DNA of 64,000 nucleotides from Actinomadura sp. J1-007 (GTDB lineage: Bacteria; Actinomycetota; Actinomycetes; Streptosporangiales; Streptosporangiaceae). This document shows, in pieces, positions 1 through 8,418 of the stretch (positions are counted from its first letter, which is position 1; each line of letters begins with the position of its first letter). The stretch covers positions 806,001-870,000 of the forward strand of contig NZ_WING01000001.1 of assembly GCF_009793335.1 (NCBI RefSeq), written 5' to 3'. The position numbers were made by a program, and so were the translations under genes. The notes below the pieces were generated by a model. The model did not search any database. It worked only from the letters and a program-made list of their open reading frames with translations, and had not been told where the DNA came from.

Positions 1-364
1 GGCGCCGTTCGCGGCCGAGGAACATGTTCTGCACGATGTCGAGGTTGTCGGCGAGCGCGAGGTCCTGGTAGACGACCTCGATGCCGAGCGCCGCCGCGTC
101 CCGCGGGCCGGTGACGCGCACCTCGCGGCCCTCGAACTCGATCCGGCCGGTGTCGACCGGGTGGATGCCCGCCACGCACTTGATCAGGGTGGACTTGCCC
201 GCGCCGTTGTCGCCGACGAGGGCCATCACCTCGCCCCGGCGCAGCGCGAAGTCCACGTCGTGCAGGACGTGGACGGGCCCGAAGCTCTTGTTGAGCCCGG
301 TGATGCGGAGGACGGGGTGGCCGTCGTCCGCCGGGGGCGTGTCTTCCACGTTCGTGTCTGCCAC
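1..364 (-). CDS. Sugar ABC transporter ATP-binding protein, N-terminal part (cut by window edge)
   Basis: This is the start of a cytoplasmic ATPase that powers sugar uptake. About 121 residues are visible. Walker A reads GDNGAGKST at residues 51-59, and the text after it (ending VYQDLALADNLDIVQNMF) is the Q-loop region typical of XylG/RbsA-type carbohydrate ATPases. The GTG start at 364 is preceded by AAAGG at a good distance. It follows the binding-protein gene on the same strand, so the order binding protein then ATPase is that of xylose-type operons; the permease should lie beyond the window. Sugar specificity is inferred from the neighbour only. Confidence 0.9.
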   Translation of the reverse strand, partial: MADTNVEDTPPADDGHPVLRITGLNKSFGPVHVLHDVDFALRRGEVMALVGDNGAGKSTLIKCVAGIHPVDTGRIEFEGREVRVTGPRDAAALGIEVVYQDLALADNLDIVQNMFLGRERR

Positions 365-405
365 GTTCGTGCCTTTCGATGACGGCCCGCGGCGGGCCCC
401 GGGCG

Positions 406-440
406 CCCGCCCGGCCGGGCCCGGAGGCCGGCCGGGCGGG
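406..440 (-). terminator. Intercistronic stem-loop between binding protein and ATPase genes
   Basis: A perfect 13-bp GC inverted repeat (406-418 with 428-440, 9-nt loop) lies in the gap between the two sugar-transport genes. There is no T-tract. Such hairpins commonly keep binding-protein mRNA abundant while lowering expression of downstream ABC genes; that role is inferred here. Confidence 0.6.
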
Positions 441-480
441 ACGGGCGCCCCAGCGGCGCGGGGGCCGCCGCGGGGGTCGG

Positions 481-1563
481 TCACTGGATGCCGGCGGACT
501 TGCACTTGGCCGCGTAGGCGCCCTTGCACAGGTCGGCCTGCTTGACGAACCCGTCGTCGACGACCTGCTTCACGCCGTCCTTGAAGACGCCGATCGGGTC
601 GAGCAGCACCGACGGGACGTCCCGCTTGCCCTGCGGGTCGTTGACCTTCCCGGTGGCCTCGCCCTTCTCGCCCTTCAGCAGCGAGACCGCGAGCTTGGCG
701 ACCGCGTCGGTCTCCTGCTTGACCGGCTTGTAGACGGTCATGCACTGCGAGCCGTCCAGCACGTTCTGGAGGCCCTGGAGGCTCGCGTCCTGGCCGGTGA
801 CGGGCACCTTCCCGGCCTCGCCGTTCTTCTTCAGGATCGACACCGCCGCGTTGCCGACGCCGTCGTTGGCGGCGAGCACGCCGTCGATCTTGCCGCGCTG
901 CTGCGTCCACATCTGCTCGAAGATCGTGGCGGCCTTCTGGTTGTCCCACTCGGGGACGGCCTGCTCGGCGACCTTCTTGTAGTTGGCGACCTTGTCCAGC
1001 ACGCTGTGCGCGCCCTGCGCGAACAGCGTCGCGTTGTTGTCGGTCGGCGCGCCGTTCAGGTAGGCGATGTTGGCCGCCTTGTCGCCGAGGCACTTCTGGA
1101 GGCCCTTGCCGAGCTCCTCGCCGACCTTCACGTTGTCGAACGACACGTAGTAGTCGGAGACGCCGCCGAGCGTGAGCCGGTCGTAGTCGATCGTCTTGAC
1201 GCCCTGCGACTTCGCCTTGCGCTGCACGGCGGCGGCGGAGTTGGAGTCCAGCCCGTCCACGATCAGGACGGTCACGCCGCCGGTGATCATCTGGTCGGCG
1301 ATGGTCTGGAACCGCTGGGTGGAGCCCTCGGCGTTCTGGATGTCGTACTGGACGCCCGCCGCCTTGAACGACTGCTCCAGGAACGGCCGGTCGAAGCTCT
1401 CGTACCGGACCGAGGACTTGGTGTCGGGCAGGATCACGCCGATCTTGCCCTTGACCGAGCCGGAGCCGGTCTTCGCCTCGCCGGAGTCGTCGTCCCCGCA
1501 GGCGGCGGAGAGGGTGAGCACGGCCGCCGAGGCGACCGCGAGGCTGAGGATCCCCTTGCGCAT
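481..1563 (-). CDS. xylF: Sugar-binding lipoprotein of ABC transporter, XylF type
   Basis: A 360-residue extracytoplasmic substrate-binding protein of periplasmic-binding-protein family 1. The N-terminus MRKGILSLAVAS is a signal peptide ending in lipobox LSAAC (Cys22), so it should be lipid-anchored on the outer face of the membrane. The sequence around GVILPDTKSSVRYESFD and DYYVSFDN resembles D-xylose-binding XylF proteins. The ATG at 1563 has AGAAAGGA upstream; an in-frame extension further upstream has no signal sequence. It is followed by the ATPase gene. Xylose is the best guess; other pentoses or hexoses are possible. Confidence 0.8.
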   Translation of the reverse strand: MRKGILSLAVASAAVLTLSAACGDDDSGEAKTGSGSVKGKIGVILPDTKSSVRYESFDRPFLEQSFKAAGVQYDIQNAEGSTQRFQTIADQMITGGVTVLIVDGLDSNSAAAVQRKAKSQGVKTIDYDRLTLGGVSDYYVSFDNVKVGEELGKGLQKCLGDKAANIAYLNGAPTDNNATLFAQGAHSVLDKVANYKKVAEQAVPEWDNQKAATIFEQMWTQQRGKIDGVLAANDGVGNAAVSILKKNGEAGKVPVTGQDASLQGLQNVLDGSQCMTVYKPVKQETDAVAKLAVSLLKGEKGEATGKVNDPQGKRDVPSVLLDPIGVFKDGVKQVVDDGFVKQADLCKGAYAAKCKSAGIQ

Positions 1564-1693
1564 GGCCCGGGTCCTTTCTGGGGGGTGATACGCCGCCGGT
1601 GACCGCGTTCGGGAACCATCCGGCGTGAATGTTGTGCCCCGCAACTTATGTCGCGCTTCGCGGCCGCGCCAGACCTGCGACCCGCCGGATTTG

Positions 1694-1709
1694 TTGTTGG
1701 CGGTAACAA
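1694..1709. promoter_or_regulatory. Candidate ROK/XylR-type operator upstream of sugar transporter
   Basis: The inverted repeat TTGTT-GGCGGT-AACAA lies about 130 bp before the binding-protein start. TTGTT/AACAA half-sites resemble those of ROK-family repressors such as XylR. No regulator gene is adjacent in this window, so assignment rests on the motif and the nature of the operon. Confidence 0.4.
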
Positions 1710-1993
1710 TCCCGTAACGCGTGATCAACCCGGACGCGACCTGGAGGCGGGGCCGTTCACCCACGCGGCGCCGCGTCCGGGCGGCGCGAGGGCCGCCGCG
1801 TCCATATGTTCGCCGCCTCAACATTCGCCGGTGGGGGCGGGCTCTCGAAGCCGCAGGCGCGGGAGCGGGCGCGGGCTGGAGCGAGCGCGAGCGCGCGGGG
1901 CGGGGGCTGCGGGCGCGGGGTCAGAAGGCGGGGACGTGATCATGCAGACGCCGGCCGGAGTGCGCCGGCGGCGTGCCGCATGACCACGGCCGC
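1710..1993. other. Non-coding stretch, very GC-rich
   Basis: Between the sugar operon promoter region and the next small gene I see only GC-rich, low-complexity sequence (many gcgcggg-like words around 1855-1935). No convincing gene, tRNA or terminator is present. Confidence 0.4.
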
Positions 1994-2290
1994 TCAGTGG
2001 ACGGCGAGGACCAGCGCGACCCGGTCGGCCGCGGCGGCGGCGTCGCCCGTGGGCGCGATGCGCTCCGCCCACGACCACCAGTACCACCAGCCGTCCGCGC
2101 CCTGCTCCGCGAGGATGTTCTCCGTGAGGGCGGACGCGTCCGGGTTCATCACGTGCAGGCTGGGCGCCTGGCCGCGGGGCAGGGTGAGGCGCACCCGGAG
2201 ACCCCGCTCGACCAGCTCGTCGCCGAGCTCTTCCAGATATTCGATCCCCGTCTTCACGGACGCGGCCGTTCCCGTATCGTCAGGCGTCAT
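1994..2290 (-). CDS. Small hypothetical protein
   Basis: A 98-residue protein that I do not recognise. It is acidic and soluble, with an aromatic patch GWWYWWSWAERI in the C-terminal half and no signal peptide or membrane segment. The patch next to 'PSLHVMNPDASALTENI' suggests a small folded domain. The ATG at 2290 has an AAGGGATCGGGG region upstream. It stands alone, divergent from the next membrane-protein gene. Codon usage is normal for the genome, which supports a real gene. Confidence 0.65.
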   Translation of the reverse strand: MTPDDTGTAASVKTGIEYLEELGDELVERGLRVRLTLPRGQAPSLHVMNPDASALTENILAEQGADGWWYWWSWAERIAPTGDAAAAADRVALVLAVH

Positions 2291-2506
2291 CCCCGATCCC
2301 TTGGACTTCGCGTGGCCCGACGACGGTCAGCCTTGCGCGCCGCCGGGGCTTGCGCAAGCACTTCGGGCAGGTCAGCGGCCCGTACGCCGCGCGCGGCCGG
2401 CCGGCTCGCGCGGCGGTCCGCCGACACGCGGTGCGAAGGCGTGATCACGGGTACCCCATCCGGGATATCTTGCGCATAGTCGGCACATGGGAACGATGGG
2501 GGAGCG

Positions 2507-3526
2507 ATGATGGCGAGTGCTGGAGCCGGCCGGAACCGGGCCGCCGAGCGGACCCGGCCTGACCAGCCCCTCCCCCGCCGGCCTGCCGAGGCTCCGCCGG
2601 AGCCCTCGCCCCCGCGGGACGACACGCCGGTCGCGGGCGCGTCCAGCGGCCCCGAGAGCGCCGGCGCCGAGGACGGCGCTCAGGACGGCGGTCCGGCGAA
2701 CGACGCGGCGAGCGCTTCAGCAGGCGAGCCGCCGGAGGAGGCCGCGCCGCCCGCTGACACCGACAGCGAGCCGACGCGCGCCGAAGGGCTTCCGCTCCCG
2801 AGGCCCGTCGACCCGTCCGAGAGCACCGCCCCCGTACCCGCGCCGTCCCCCGCGCCGTCTCCTCCTCCGCCGCCGCCCGCTCAGGTCCCGCCTGCGCAGG
2901 CACCCGCGGCCCCGCCCACACCCACACCCGCGCCCCCGGCCGCGTCCGCGCCCGCTTCCGCGAGCCGGACGAACGGTTCGACGTGGCATCGGCTGCACTA
3001 TCCCGTCGGCGCGTTCCTCATCGCGTACGGCATCACCGTGCTGGTCGCCGCGGCGCTCGACTGGGGCGCGAGGCGGCACGAGCTCGAAGGCTATTTCGGG
3101 TCGGGCTCCGCCGGTGCCGCGCTCGTCGTGGTGAAGGCGTTCGAGCTGGTGCTCGCGCTGACGGCGGCGGCGGCCGTGGCGCGCCGACGCGACATGTGGC
3201 TGGTGGCCCCGCTCGCGGGCTGGATGGCGGGCTTCGCGATGTTCGCTGTGCTGGACGTGCTCAAGGGCAGGTGGGGCGGGCTGGTCGAGCATCTGCTCTA
3301 CCTGGCCGCGTTCATCGTCCTGCTCTTCCTGTCGTACGGGCTGAGCGCGCGCGTCCAGGTCGTCGAAGCCGCGGCGGCCCGACGCGCCGGAACGGACCCG
3401 GCGCCCGGGACGGACCAGGGCGGACGGCCCGGCGGCGGGCTCACGCGCACGCAGGAGTTCGCCCTGTCCGCGATCGACCGCGTGAACCGCGCCCGCCGCA
3501 ACCCGCAGCAGCCGCCGCCTTCCTGA
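2507..3526 (+). CDS. Proline-rich multi-pass membrane protein
   Basis: A 339-residue protein of unknown function. Residues 1-155 are disordered and rich in Pro, Ala, Glu and Ser, with PAPSPAPSPPPPP-type runs. Residues about 165-285 hold four hydrophobic helices (starting near YPVGAFLIAYGITVLV and ending near LLYLAAFIVLLFLSYGL). The C-terminus is a basic, Gly/Pro-rich tail. The Pro-rich arm probably lies in the cytoplasm as a protein-interaction segment, which is inference. The start (ATG-ATG) follows GGGGGAG. It sits alone, convergent with the dehydrogenase gene. Confidence 0.75.
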   Translation: MMASAGAGRNRAAERTRPDQPLPRRPAEAPPEPSPPRDDTPVAGASSGPESAGAEDGAQDGGPANDAASASAGEPPEEAAPPADTDSEPTRAEGLPLPRPVDPSESTAPVPAPSPAPSPPPPPPAQVPPAQAPAAPPTPTPAPPAASAPASASRTNGSTWHRLHYPVGAFLIAYGITVLVAAALDWGARRHELEGYFGSGSAGAALVVVKAFELVLALTAAAAVARRRDMWLVAPLAGWMAGFAMFAVLDVLKGRWGGLVEHLLYLAAFIVLLFLSYGLSARVQVVEAAAARRAGTDPAPGTDQGGRPGGGLTRTQEFALSAIDRVNRARRNPQQPPPS

Positions 3527-3530
3527 CCTC

Positions 3531-3587
3531 GGCGCGGACCGCGGGCCCGGCGCGAACCGCGGACCGCGGGGCCCCGGCGCGGACCGC
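3531..3587. repeat. Short imperfect direct repeats in convergent gap
   Basis: Three copies of ggcgcggaccgc-like units occupy the gap between two convergent genes, mixed with gcgggcccggcgc. They can fold into GC stems and may act as a bidirectional terminator; there is no T-tract. Confidence 0.35.
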
Positions 3588-4654
3588 TACGGCACCACGA
3601 CGATCTTGGCGTGGGCGTCCGGGCGGGCGAGACCGGTGAACGCGTCCGCGACGTCGTCCAGCCCGACCGTGCCGGTGATGATGGAGCCCGCGTCGACGCG
3701 GCCCTCGGCGATGTCGTGCAGCGTCGCGCCGTACTCGGCCGGGTAGGCGCCGAACGTGCCGCGCAGGGTCAGCTCCTTGGTGGCGGCGACGCCGGGCTCG
3801 ACCGTGTCGTGCTGCATGCACACGCCGACCAGCATGATCGTCGAACCGGCGGGGGCGCCGTCGATGACCTGGTTGAGGACGCCGGGCACGCCGACGCACT
3901 CGAAGATGACGGCCTCGCGCGCGGGCGTGCCGAGCAGTTCGGCGGCGATGCGGTCGACGGTGCCGGTCGGGACGCCGAGGTCGGCCCACCGGCCGTACGG
4001 GGAGACGGCCGCCGGGTCGATCAGCTCGTCCGCGCCGAGGCCCTCGGCGAGCGCGCGGCGGCGCGGCGAGAAGTCGGCGGCGAGCACCGGGCCGTGGCCG
4101 CGGGCCTTCAGCGCGGCGACGACGCCGAGGCCGATCGGCCCGAGGCCGAGGACGACCGCGACGGAGTCCTCGGCGATGCCGCTGCGGCTCACCGCGCGGG
4201 TCGCGACGGAGAACGGCTCGGTGATCGCGGCGACCTTGGGGTCCAGCCCGTCCGGGACCGCCATCGTCAGGCCCTCGTTGAGGATCATGTACTCGCCGTA
4301 GCCGCCGGGGAACATCGGCGCGTACCCGATGATGCCCGCGCCCTGCGGCCCGATCCCGATCGGCGGCCCGCACACCGCGGCGCCGATCGGCAGCGCGCGC
4401 TGCGTCCCGGGCCCGTACTCGACGATCTCGCCGGCGAACTCGTGCCCGAAGACCAGGCCGTCGCGCGGGTCGTACGGCGTGCCGCCGGAGCGCCGCGTGG
4501 TCTCCATGAACGCGTCCGGGTCGGCGAGGGCGTGCAGGTCCGAACCGCAGATGCCGCAGGCCAGCGTGCGGACCAGGAGCTGGCCCTCCAGGGGCACCGG
4601 GTCCGGGACCTCGGTCACGATCATCGTCTTGCCGTGGGTCAACGCTGCGCGCAC
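3587..4654 (-). CDS. Zinc-binding medium-chain dehydrogenase
   Basis: A 355-residue NAD(P)-dependent alcohol/polyol dehydrogenase of the MDR superfamily. The catalytic zinc ligands are visible as CGICGSDLH (Cys36) and GHE (His71, Glu72). The Rossmann glycine motif is GLGPIGLG. The four-cysteine structural zinc lobe is missing and replaced by a Gly/Pro/Ile loop (CGPPIGIGPQG), so only the catalytic zinc is expected. The GTG at 4654 is chosen because GGGAGG lies just upstream. It is transcribed away from a carboxypeptidase gene, and a KstR2-type site lies in the shared promoter region. Substrate unknown. Confidence 0.85.
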   Translation of the reverse strand: MRAALTHGKTMIVTEVPDPVPLEGQLLVRTLACGICGSDLHALADPDAFMETTRRSGGTPYDPRDGLVFGHEFAGEIVEYGPGTQRALPIGAAVCGPPIGIGPQGAGIIGYAPMFPGGYGEYMILNEGLTMAVPDGLDPKVAAITEPFSVATRAVSRSGIAEDSVAVVLGLGPIGLGVVAALKARGHGPVLAADFSPRRRALAEGLGADELIDPAAVSPYGRWADLGVPTGTVDRIAAELLGTPAREAVIFECVGVPGVLNQVIDGAPAGSTIMLVGVCMQHDTVEPGVAATKELTLRGTFGAYPAEYGATLHDIAEGRVDAGSIITGTVGLDDVADAFTGLARPDAHAKIVVVP

Positions 4655-4883
4655 GCTCGGCCTCCCAGCCTCCGCGGTCCCGGCCGCTCGCCCGGCCCGG
4701 AACCGCCCGTCACCCGGACCGGACGGTCCGCCACCTCGCACCGAACCATGTCCGCCGCCCCGGCGGTAGTCCCGCGCGCCAGTATCCGCTGGCGCAATTG
4801 CTGGACGGGGTGACAGCCGCCGCGCCCGCCCGCCGGATCGCGGACGGCGCGGCGGGCGGCCCGTAAACCGGTGAAGGCCATCA

Positions 4884-4897
4884 AGCAAGCGCTCGAT
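4884..4897. promoter_or_regulatory. KstR2-type 14-bp operator candidate
   Basis: AGCAAGCGCTCGAT fits the known KstR2 consensus AnCAAGnnCTTGnT with one mismatch. It is 37 bp before the carboxypeptidase start and about 230 bp before the divergent dehydrogenase start. Confidence 0.45.
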
Positions 4898-4933
4898 CTT
4901 GGCAAGGGTTGCCATTGGTGAAGGGTTTGACCG

Positions 4934-7486
4934 ATGTCAGTTTTGGGGCTCATGAGAGCCCGAAACCTGGCGTGGTCGGCGCTGCTGGCCACGTCCCTGG
5001 CGGTGCCGACGTCGCTCGTGGCGTCCGCGTCCGCGCAGACCCCCCTCGCCGCGCCGGGCGCGGCCGCCGGCTGCGATCCCACGCAGACCTCCCCCGTGTA
5101 CCGCGGCAAGGTCCCCTCGCCGAAGCAGGTGCTCGGCTTCGACCTCGGCGAGCGCCAGGCGAGCGCCGCGGAGTCCGACCGCTACCTGGAGGCCGTCGCG
5201 GGCCGGAGCGAGCGCGTCGTCTCCGGAACGCTCGCGAAGACCGCGCAGGGCCGTCCGCTCAAGTACGCGATCGTCGGCCGCCCCGAGCTGCTCACCAGGG
5301 CCGGGCTCGCCAAGGTACGGCTCGACGCGGGCCTGCTGCGCGACCCGCGCACGCCCGCGAAGCTCGCCGAGCGGATCGCGGCGCGCGGCGTGCCGATCCT
5401 GTGGGTCAGCGGCAACGTGCACGGCAACGAGCCGAGCGGCACGGACGCGGCGCTCAGGGTGCTGCGCGACCTCGGCGACCGCTCCGACTGCGCGGCGGCG
5501 AACGTCCTCGCCAACGCGCTGGTCGTCGTGCTGCCGACGCAGAACCCCGACGGCCGCACCGCCGACACCCGCCAGAACGCCTACGGCTTCGACATGAACC
5601 GCGACTGGTTCGCGCGGACGCAGCCGGAGACCGACGGCAAGCTCGCGATGCTCAACCAGTACCCGCCGGCGCTCTACATCGACGCGCACGAGATGGGCGG
5701 GACATCGTTCTTCTTCCCGCCGAACGCCGACCCGATCTACCACGAGACGCCCGAGCAGGCGATCGGCTGGATCAACGACGTCTACGGCGCGCCGATGGCG
5801 GCCGAGTTCAGGCGGCAGGGCATCGACTTCTTCAACCGCGCCACCTACGACCTGTTCTACCAGGGGTACGGCGACACGGTCCCGACGAGCGCGTTCCACG
5901 CGGCCGGGATGACGTACGAGAAGGGCGGCGACAGCCCGTACCCCGAGCGGGTGAAGGAGCAGTACCTCACCCAGTGGGTGTCGCTGTCGGCCGCCGCGCG
6001 GAACCGGCAGAAGATCCTCACCGAGTGGCACCGGATGTCGGTGGACGCCTACGAGCAGGGCAAGGCCGGACGGCTCGAACCGAACCGGATCTACAACCCG
6101 CCGAACCAGATCGACCGCCCCGTCCCCGACCGCAGGATCCGCCAGTACTTCCTGCGCGACGACGACCGCGCCAAGCGCGCCGAGGTCCGCACGATCGTGC
6201 GGCGGCTCCAGCGCATGGGCGTCAAGGTCGAACGGCTCGCCCGCCCGCTGGCGGTGCCCGACTACAAGGCGTACGGGCGGCCGGAGGGCCGGACGACGCT
6301 GCCCGCCGGGACGTACTACATCTCCATGGCGCAGGCCCAGAAGCACTGGATCCAGGCCATGCTGAACGAGGACTCCTACACGCCGTTCCCGTACTTCTAC
6401 GACGTGACGGCGTGGAGCATGCCGCTGTTGCAGAACGTGTCGGGCGGCTCGTCCGGCGCGGAGCTCCGTCCCCGCGCCGTCCGCGTGCCGCCGGTGCCCG
6501 CGCCGCGTCCCGGCCACAGCGGCCGGACGCCGAAGATCGGAATCCTCCAGCTCTCGACCACCTCGTCCAGTGCTCGCCAGTCGGCCGGCTGGCTCCGGCA
6601 CCGGCTCGACCGCGACTGGAAGATGCCGTTCACGCTGCTCACCCCGGCCGACGTCGCGGCGGGCAAGCTGAAGGGCGTCCAGGTCCTGCTGACGCCGAAC
6701 GGCCCGGCGGCGTCCGCGTACACCGCGCTCGGCGACGCGGGCCGTACCGCGCTCCAGGCGTGGGCCAAGGGCGGCGGGCGCTACGTGGGCTGGCAGGGCG
6801 GTGCGGAGCTGGCCGCGCGGCTCGGCCTGACCACCGCGACGCTGAGCGCGCCGACCTCCGACATCCCGGGCACGATGTTCCGGATGGAGGTGGACGGCCG
6901 CAGCCCGCTCGCGAAGGGCGTCGGCGCGACGGCCTGGAACTTCACCTCGTACGACCCGGTCATGAAGGCCGACAGCGGCGTGGTCGCCTCCTACCCGCGG
7001 GCGGACTCGCCGGGCTGGTTCGTGTCCGGTTTCGAGAAGGGCGGGTCGGAGCTGGGCGGGACGGCGGCCGTCGTGGACCAGCCCGTCGGCGAGGGACGTT
7101 CGGTGCTCTTCGCGGCCGAGCCGAACTTCCGGGCGTTCAGCGACGGGACGGCCAAGCTGCTCCGCAACGCGATCCTCGGGCCCGACCCGCGGAACGCGCC
7201 GGCCCTCTCCGCGCGGTCCCTGGCGGACGCGGCGAAGCGGGCGGCGGCGCTGCCGTCGTACGAGTCGCCGATCCGGGTGTCGGTCAAGGCGGCGGACGCC
7301 GGGAAGGCCGCGTCCGTGCTGCGCTCGGTCGGCGCGAAGTGGACCGAGAGCCGCTCCGGCGACGTCGTCCACTACGTGGTTGACAACCCGAGCGGACTGC
7401 CGACCGACCACCACCCGTGGGCGGCGTCCCTGCCCGGCCGGATCAAGGCGGCGGACATCACGCCGGTCGCCGTCACCCTCCCCTGA
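4934..7486 (+). CDS. Secreted M14-family zinc carboxypeptidase, large form
   Basis: An 850-residue exported metallopeptidase. A signal peptide (LAWSALLATSLAVP ... ASASAQ) is followed by the M14 domain. Zinc ligands are His163 and Glu166 (VHGNEPSG) and His252 (DAHEMGG); the catalytic Glu is about residue 329 (TYEKGG). After residue 430 comes a long accessory half containing a glutamine-amidotransferase-like fold (GILQLSTTSSSARQ ...). The enzyme should trim C-terminal residues from extracellular peptides. ATG 4934 follows AAGGG; a second ATG at 4952 is an alternative. Family and secretion are clear; substrate is not. Confidence 0.9.
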   Translation: MSVLGLMRARNLAWSALLATSLAVPTSLVASASAQTPLAAPGAAAGCDPTQTSPVYRGKVPSPKQVLGFDLGERQASAAESDRYLEAVAGRSERVVSGTLAKTAQGRPLKYAIVGRPELLTRAGLAKVRLDAGLLRDPRTPAKLAERIAARGVPILWVSGNVHGNEPSGTDAALRVLRDLGDRSDCAAANVLANALVVVLPTQNPDGRTADTRQNAYGFDMNRDWFARTQPETDGKLAMLNQYPPALYIDAHEMGGTSFFFPPNADPIYHETPEQAIGWINDVYGAPMAAEFRRQGIDFFNRATYDLFYQGYGDTVPTSAFHAAGMTYEKGGDSPYPERVKEQYLTQWVSLSAAARNRQKILTEWHRMSVDAYEQGKAGRLEPNRIYNPPNQIDRPVPDRRIRQYFLRDDDRAKRAEVRTIVRRLQRMGVKVERLARPLAVPDYKAYGRPEGRTTLPAGTYYISMAQAQKHWIQAMLNEDSYTPFPYFYDVTAWSMPLLQNVSGGSSGAELRPRAVRVPPVPAPRPGHSGRTPKIGILQLSTTSSSARQSAGWLRHRLDRDWKMPFTLLTPADVAAGKLKGVQVLLTPNGPAASAYTALGDAGRTALQAWAKGGGRYVGWQGGAELAARLGLTTATLSAPTSDIPGTMFRMEVDGRSPLAKGVGATAWNFTSYDPVMKADSGVVASYPRADSPGWFVSGFEKGGSELGGTAAVVDQPVGEGRSVLFAAEPNFRAFSDGTAKLLRNAILGPDPRNAPALSARSLADAAKRAAALPSYESPIRVSVKAADAGKAASVLRSVGAKWTESRSGDVVHYVVDNPSGLPTDHHPWAASLPGRIKAADITPVAVTLP

Positions 7487-7506
7487 CCGGGGCCTGACCC
7501 GGGAAC

Positions 7507-7559
7507 GCCGCCGGCCGTCCTCCCGCCGCGAAACAGCGAGCGGGAGAACGGTCGGCGGC
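7507..7559. terminator. Bidirectional hairpin terminator
   Basis: Two 20-nt arms (7507-7526 and 7540-7559) pair at 18 positions plus one possible G-U, with a 13-nt loop, between convergent genes. No T-tract on either side, as is usual in high-GC actinomycetes. Confidence 0.65.
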
Positions 7560-7591
7560 GCACGGTCGGCCGCCCGGTCAGCGGTGGACGG

Positions 7592-8263
7592 TCAGCGGAC
7601 GATCCAGGCGATCGCGGTCATGGTGCCCGGCGGGACCTCGGTGAAGCCGCCGTCCCGCACGGCGATCGCGGCGCGCTCGACGCAGCGGTCCCACGGCGCG
7701 TCGCGGGTCAGGTGGACGCGCAGCCCGCCTTCGGTCCAGGCGCGCACGTCGCGCCGCCCGCCCTCGCGCAGGAGGAGCTGGGCGGCGTGGCCGCACTGCG
7801 CGGCGGCCTTCCCCGTCGTCATCGTCACGCGGGGGTTGAGCGCGATCGCGGCGTACGGCGCGTCCGGCGGCGGCTTCGGGTCCTCGGCGTCGGCGAGGTC
7901 GAGGCCCGCCACCTGGAGCTTCGCCAGCTCCGGCGGGACGTCCGACACCGGCCCCGGCGGGAACGCCCGCACCTGCGCGCCGTCCCGCTCGACGGTGACG
8001 CCCGGGAGCGCCAGCGCCTCGGGCCAGCGGACCCCGCGCGCCCGCCGCGTCACCTTGCGGATGCGCCGCGACTCCCACGCGCGGACGGCCTCGCGCCACT
8101 CGCCCTCGGGCTCGGTCGCGTGGGGATCGGTGAGCAGTCTCACGACGGCCGTCGCGGCGGCCTCGCACACCGCGCCGTGGTCCGGCGGATCGGCCTTCTC
8201 CGCGCGCACCACCAGCTGCATCGCCCAGGGCGGATCGTCGAGCGGGTCGTAGTCAGGTCGCAC
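7592..8263 (-). CDS. Peptidyl-tRNA hydrolase, PTH2-type domain
   Basis: A 223-residue cytoplasmic protein. The C-terminal half carries the PTH2 signature (MTTGKAAAQCGHAAQLLL) near residue 150, where the conserved Lys, Gln and His are present, and ends in a short beta-rich segment (MTAIAWIV). PTH2 enzymes release peptides from prematurely dropped peptidyl-tRNA. The N-terminal 100 residues are an actinobacterial extension of unknown role. The GTG at 8263 has only a weak ribosome site. It is convergent with the carboxypeptidase gene and has a GTATTCC inverted repeat just upstream. Confidence 0.8.
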   Translation of the reverse strand: MRPDYDPLDDPPWAMQLVVRAEKADPPDHGAVCEAAATAVVRLLTDPHATEPEGEWREAVRAWESRRIRKVTRRARGVRWPEALALPGVTVERDGAQVRAFPPGPVSDVPPELAKLQVAGLDLADAEDPKPPPDAPYAAIALNPRVTMTTGKAAAQCGHAAQLLLREGGRRDVRAWTEGGLRVHLTRDAPWDRCVERAAIAVRDGGFTEVPPGTMTAIAWIVR

Positions 8264-8270
8264 GCCTGGA

Positions 8271-8288
8271 GTATTCCACCCGGAATAC
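8271..8288. promoter_or_regulatory. Perfect inverted repeat GTATTCC-N4-GGAATAC
   Basis: A perfect 7-bp inverted repeat with a 4-nt spacer lies 8 bp before the PTH2-type gene and about 130 bp before the divergent membrane protein. It is AT-richer than the surroundings, as operators usually are. The binding factor is unknown. Confidence 0.4.
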
Positions 8289-8418
8289 AGGGCCCCGCGC
8301 GCGGCTTCCCGTCGCGGGAACCGGGTATTGCAACTCTTATCGTTCTTCGGACGTCTTTCCTGGTGCGGTTGGGCGGCCGCGGGACGTCCTCGCCGGAGGG
8401 GGCGAGGGACTACGGCGG

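Noticed and set aside
4937..7414. Very long open frames opposite the large carboxypeptidase and many other genes
   Set aside because: High-GC codon bias keeps antisense frames open. They lack ribosome sites and known domains, and are rich in Arg, Ala and Gly.
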